Shown: in pieces, positions 61,483 through 61,664 of the stretch
How the letters are laid out: each line of letters starts with the position of its first letter
How positions within the stretch are numbered: position 1 is the first letter of the stretch
Position numbers and translations under genes: made by a program
From: Paenarthrobacter nicotinovorans
GTDB lineage: Bacteria; Actinomycetota; Actinomycetes; Actinomycetales; Micrococcaceae
NCBI RefSeq assembly: GCF_007670255.1
Contig: NZ_SZVS01000016.1
Location: 1-61,664 of the forward strand
Length of the DNA: 61,664 bases
Reading direction: 5' to 3'
Notes under the pieces: generated by a model
Told to the model about the DNA's origin: nothing
What the model saw: only the letters and a program-made list of their open reading frames with translations
Databases searched by the model: none

Positions 61483-61664
61483 ACTTTTCCAGTATTACCG
61501 TTTTTCGTGGCTGTCCTGGCGGATCATACGGTTCCGCTCCGGCTCAAGCTCCTGACCCCTCCGCAAGCTCCGGGGCCCTGCGGCACCGGAATTCTTCGAC
61601 GGCGCTCCTAATTCGTAGTTAAGCGGCTTCCAGGTGACCAGGTGGTGGGGCTCTTCCCGGGGCT
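61483..61664. other. Right edge of window, no gene seen
   Basis: Contains several repeats of GCTCC/CTCCG and the tract TATTACCGTTTTTCG, but no supported gene. It may be the end of the IS element or the DNA it jumped into. Confidence 0.4.

Noticed and set aside
1..61664. tRNA, rRNA, tmRNA or known riboswitches
   Set aside because: I looked for tRNA cloverleaf features and rRNA-like stretches while reading and saw none. No riboswitch that I can recognise is present; a tRNAscan and Rfam run would decide.

Overview
The window is high-GC DNA with actinobacterial gene families and many ATGA/GTGA-type gene overlaps. It is most likely a conjugative, metal-resistance plasmid, or a large part of one, from an Arthrobacter-like Micrococcaceae host. 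The genus is inferred from family resemblance only. The evidence for a plasmid is a replication-initiator-like gene, a parA/parB pair with an iteron-like repeat cluster, a MobF-type relaxase and a nearly complete conjugation operon.

Layout. 1-2.4 kb: a solitary ParB-domain gene, strong hairpin terminators and a small coiled-coil/HTH gene. 2.4-7.3 kb: a palindrome-rich oriT candidate followed by the relaxase-helicase. 7.3-13.2 kb: a defence block with an ApeA-like HEPN gene and a type III restriction-modification pair (mod-res, overlapping). 13.4-18.5 kb: uncharacterised genes (membrane protein, divergent pair, DUF3800-like protein, lipoprotein), plus a gene-free stretch at 14.17-14.38 kb that looks like a highly structured RNA. 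18.7-29.8 kb, minus strand: one tightly packed transfer operon (MinD-like ATPase, pilin-like protein, VirB8-like, VirB6-like, split VirB4, VirD4, DUF4913, SLT-M23 peptidoglycan hydrolase, lipoprotein). 29.9-32.2 kb: a palindromic control region, two small regulators and the Rep-like gene. 32.3-33.8 kb: repeat cluster and parAB. 33.8-36.7 kb: a second putative defence cluster (HNH nuclease, HEPN protein, nucleoside-deoxyribosyltransferase/TIR-like protein). 36.8-38.9 kb: small unknown genes.

39-60 kb: a transposon-like metal island. It opens with a 38-bp Tn3-like terminal repeat and a resolvase. Its cargo is copper/cadmium genes (two DUF6153-like secreted proteins, beta-propeller lipoprotein, CmtR-like regulator, P1B ATPase, CadD, CopC, DUF305, Csp-like copper-storage protein), an extracytoplasmic thiol/haem module (VKOR, Lpd, CcsB, ResB, TlpA, CcdA, DsbA-like), lipoprotein maturation enzymes (Lgt, LspA) and a CYP152-like P450. 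Two decayed genes (a CDF exporter tail and an SRAP/YedK fragment) show past rearrangement. 60-61.5 kb: an IS110-family element with a C-terminal XRE-like HTH and a structured 5' non-coding region where a bridge RNA would be expected.

How it works together: relaxase, coupling protein and T4SS move the plasmid; ParAB and Rep keep it; two defence blocks protect it or its host; the island gives metal efflux, sequestration and its own envelope folding and lipidation enzymes. All functions are assigned by reading motifs by eye. No database search was possible.
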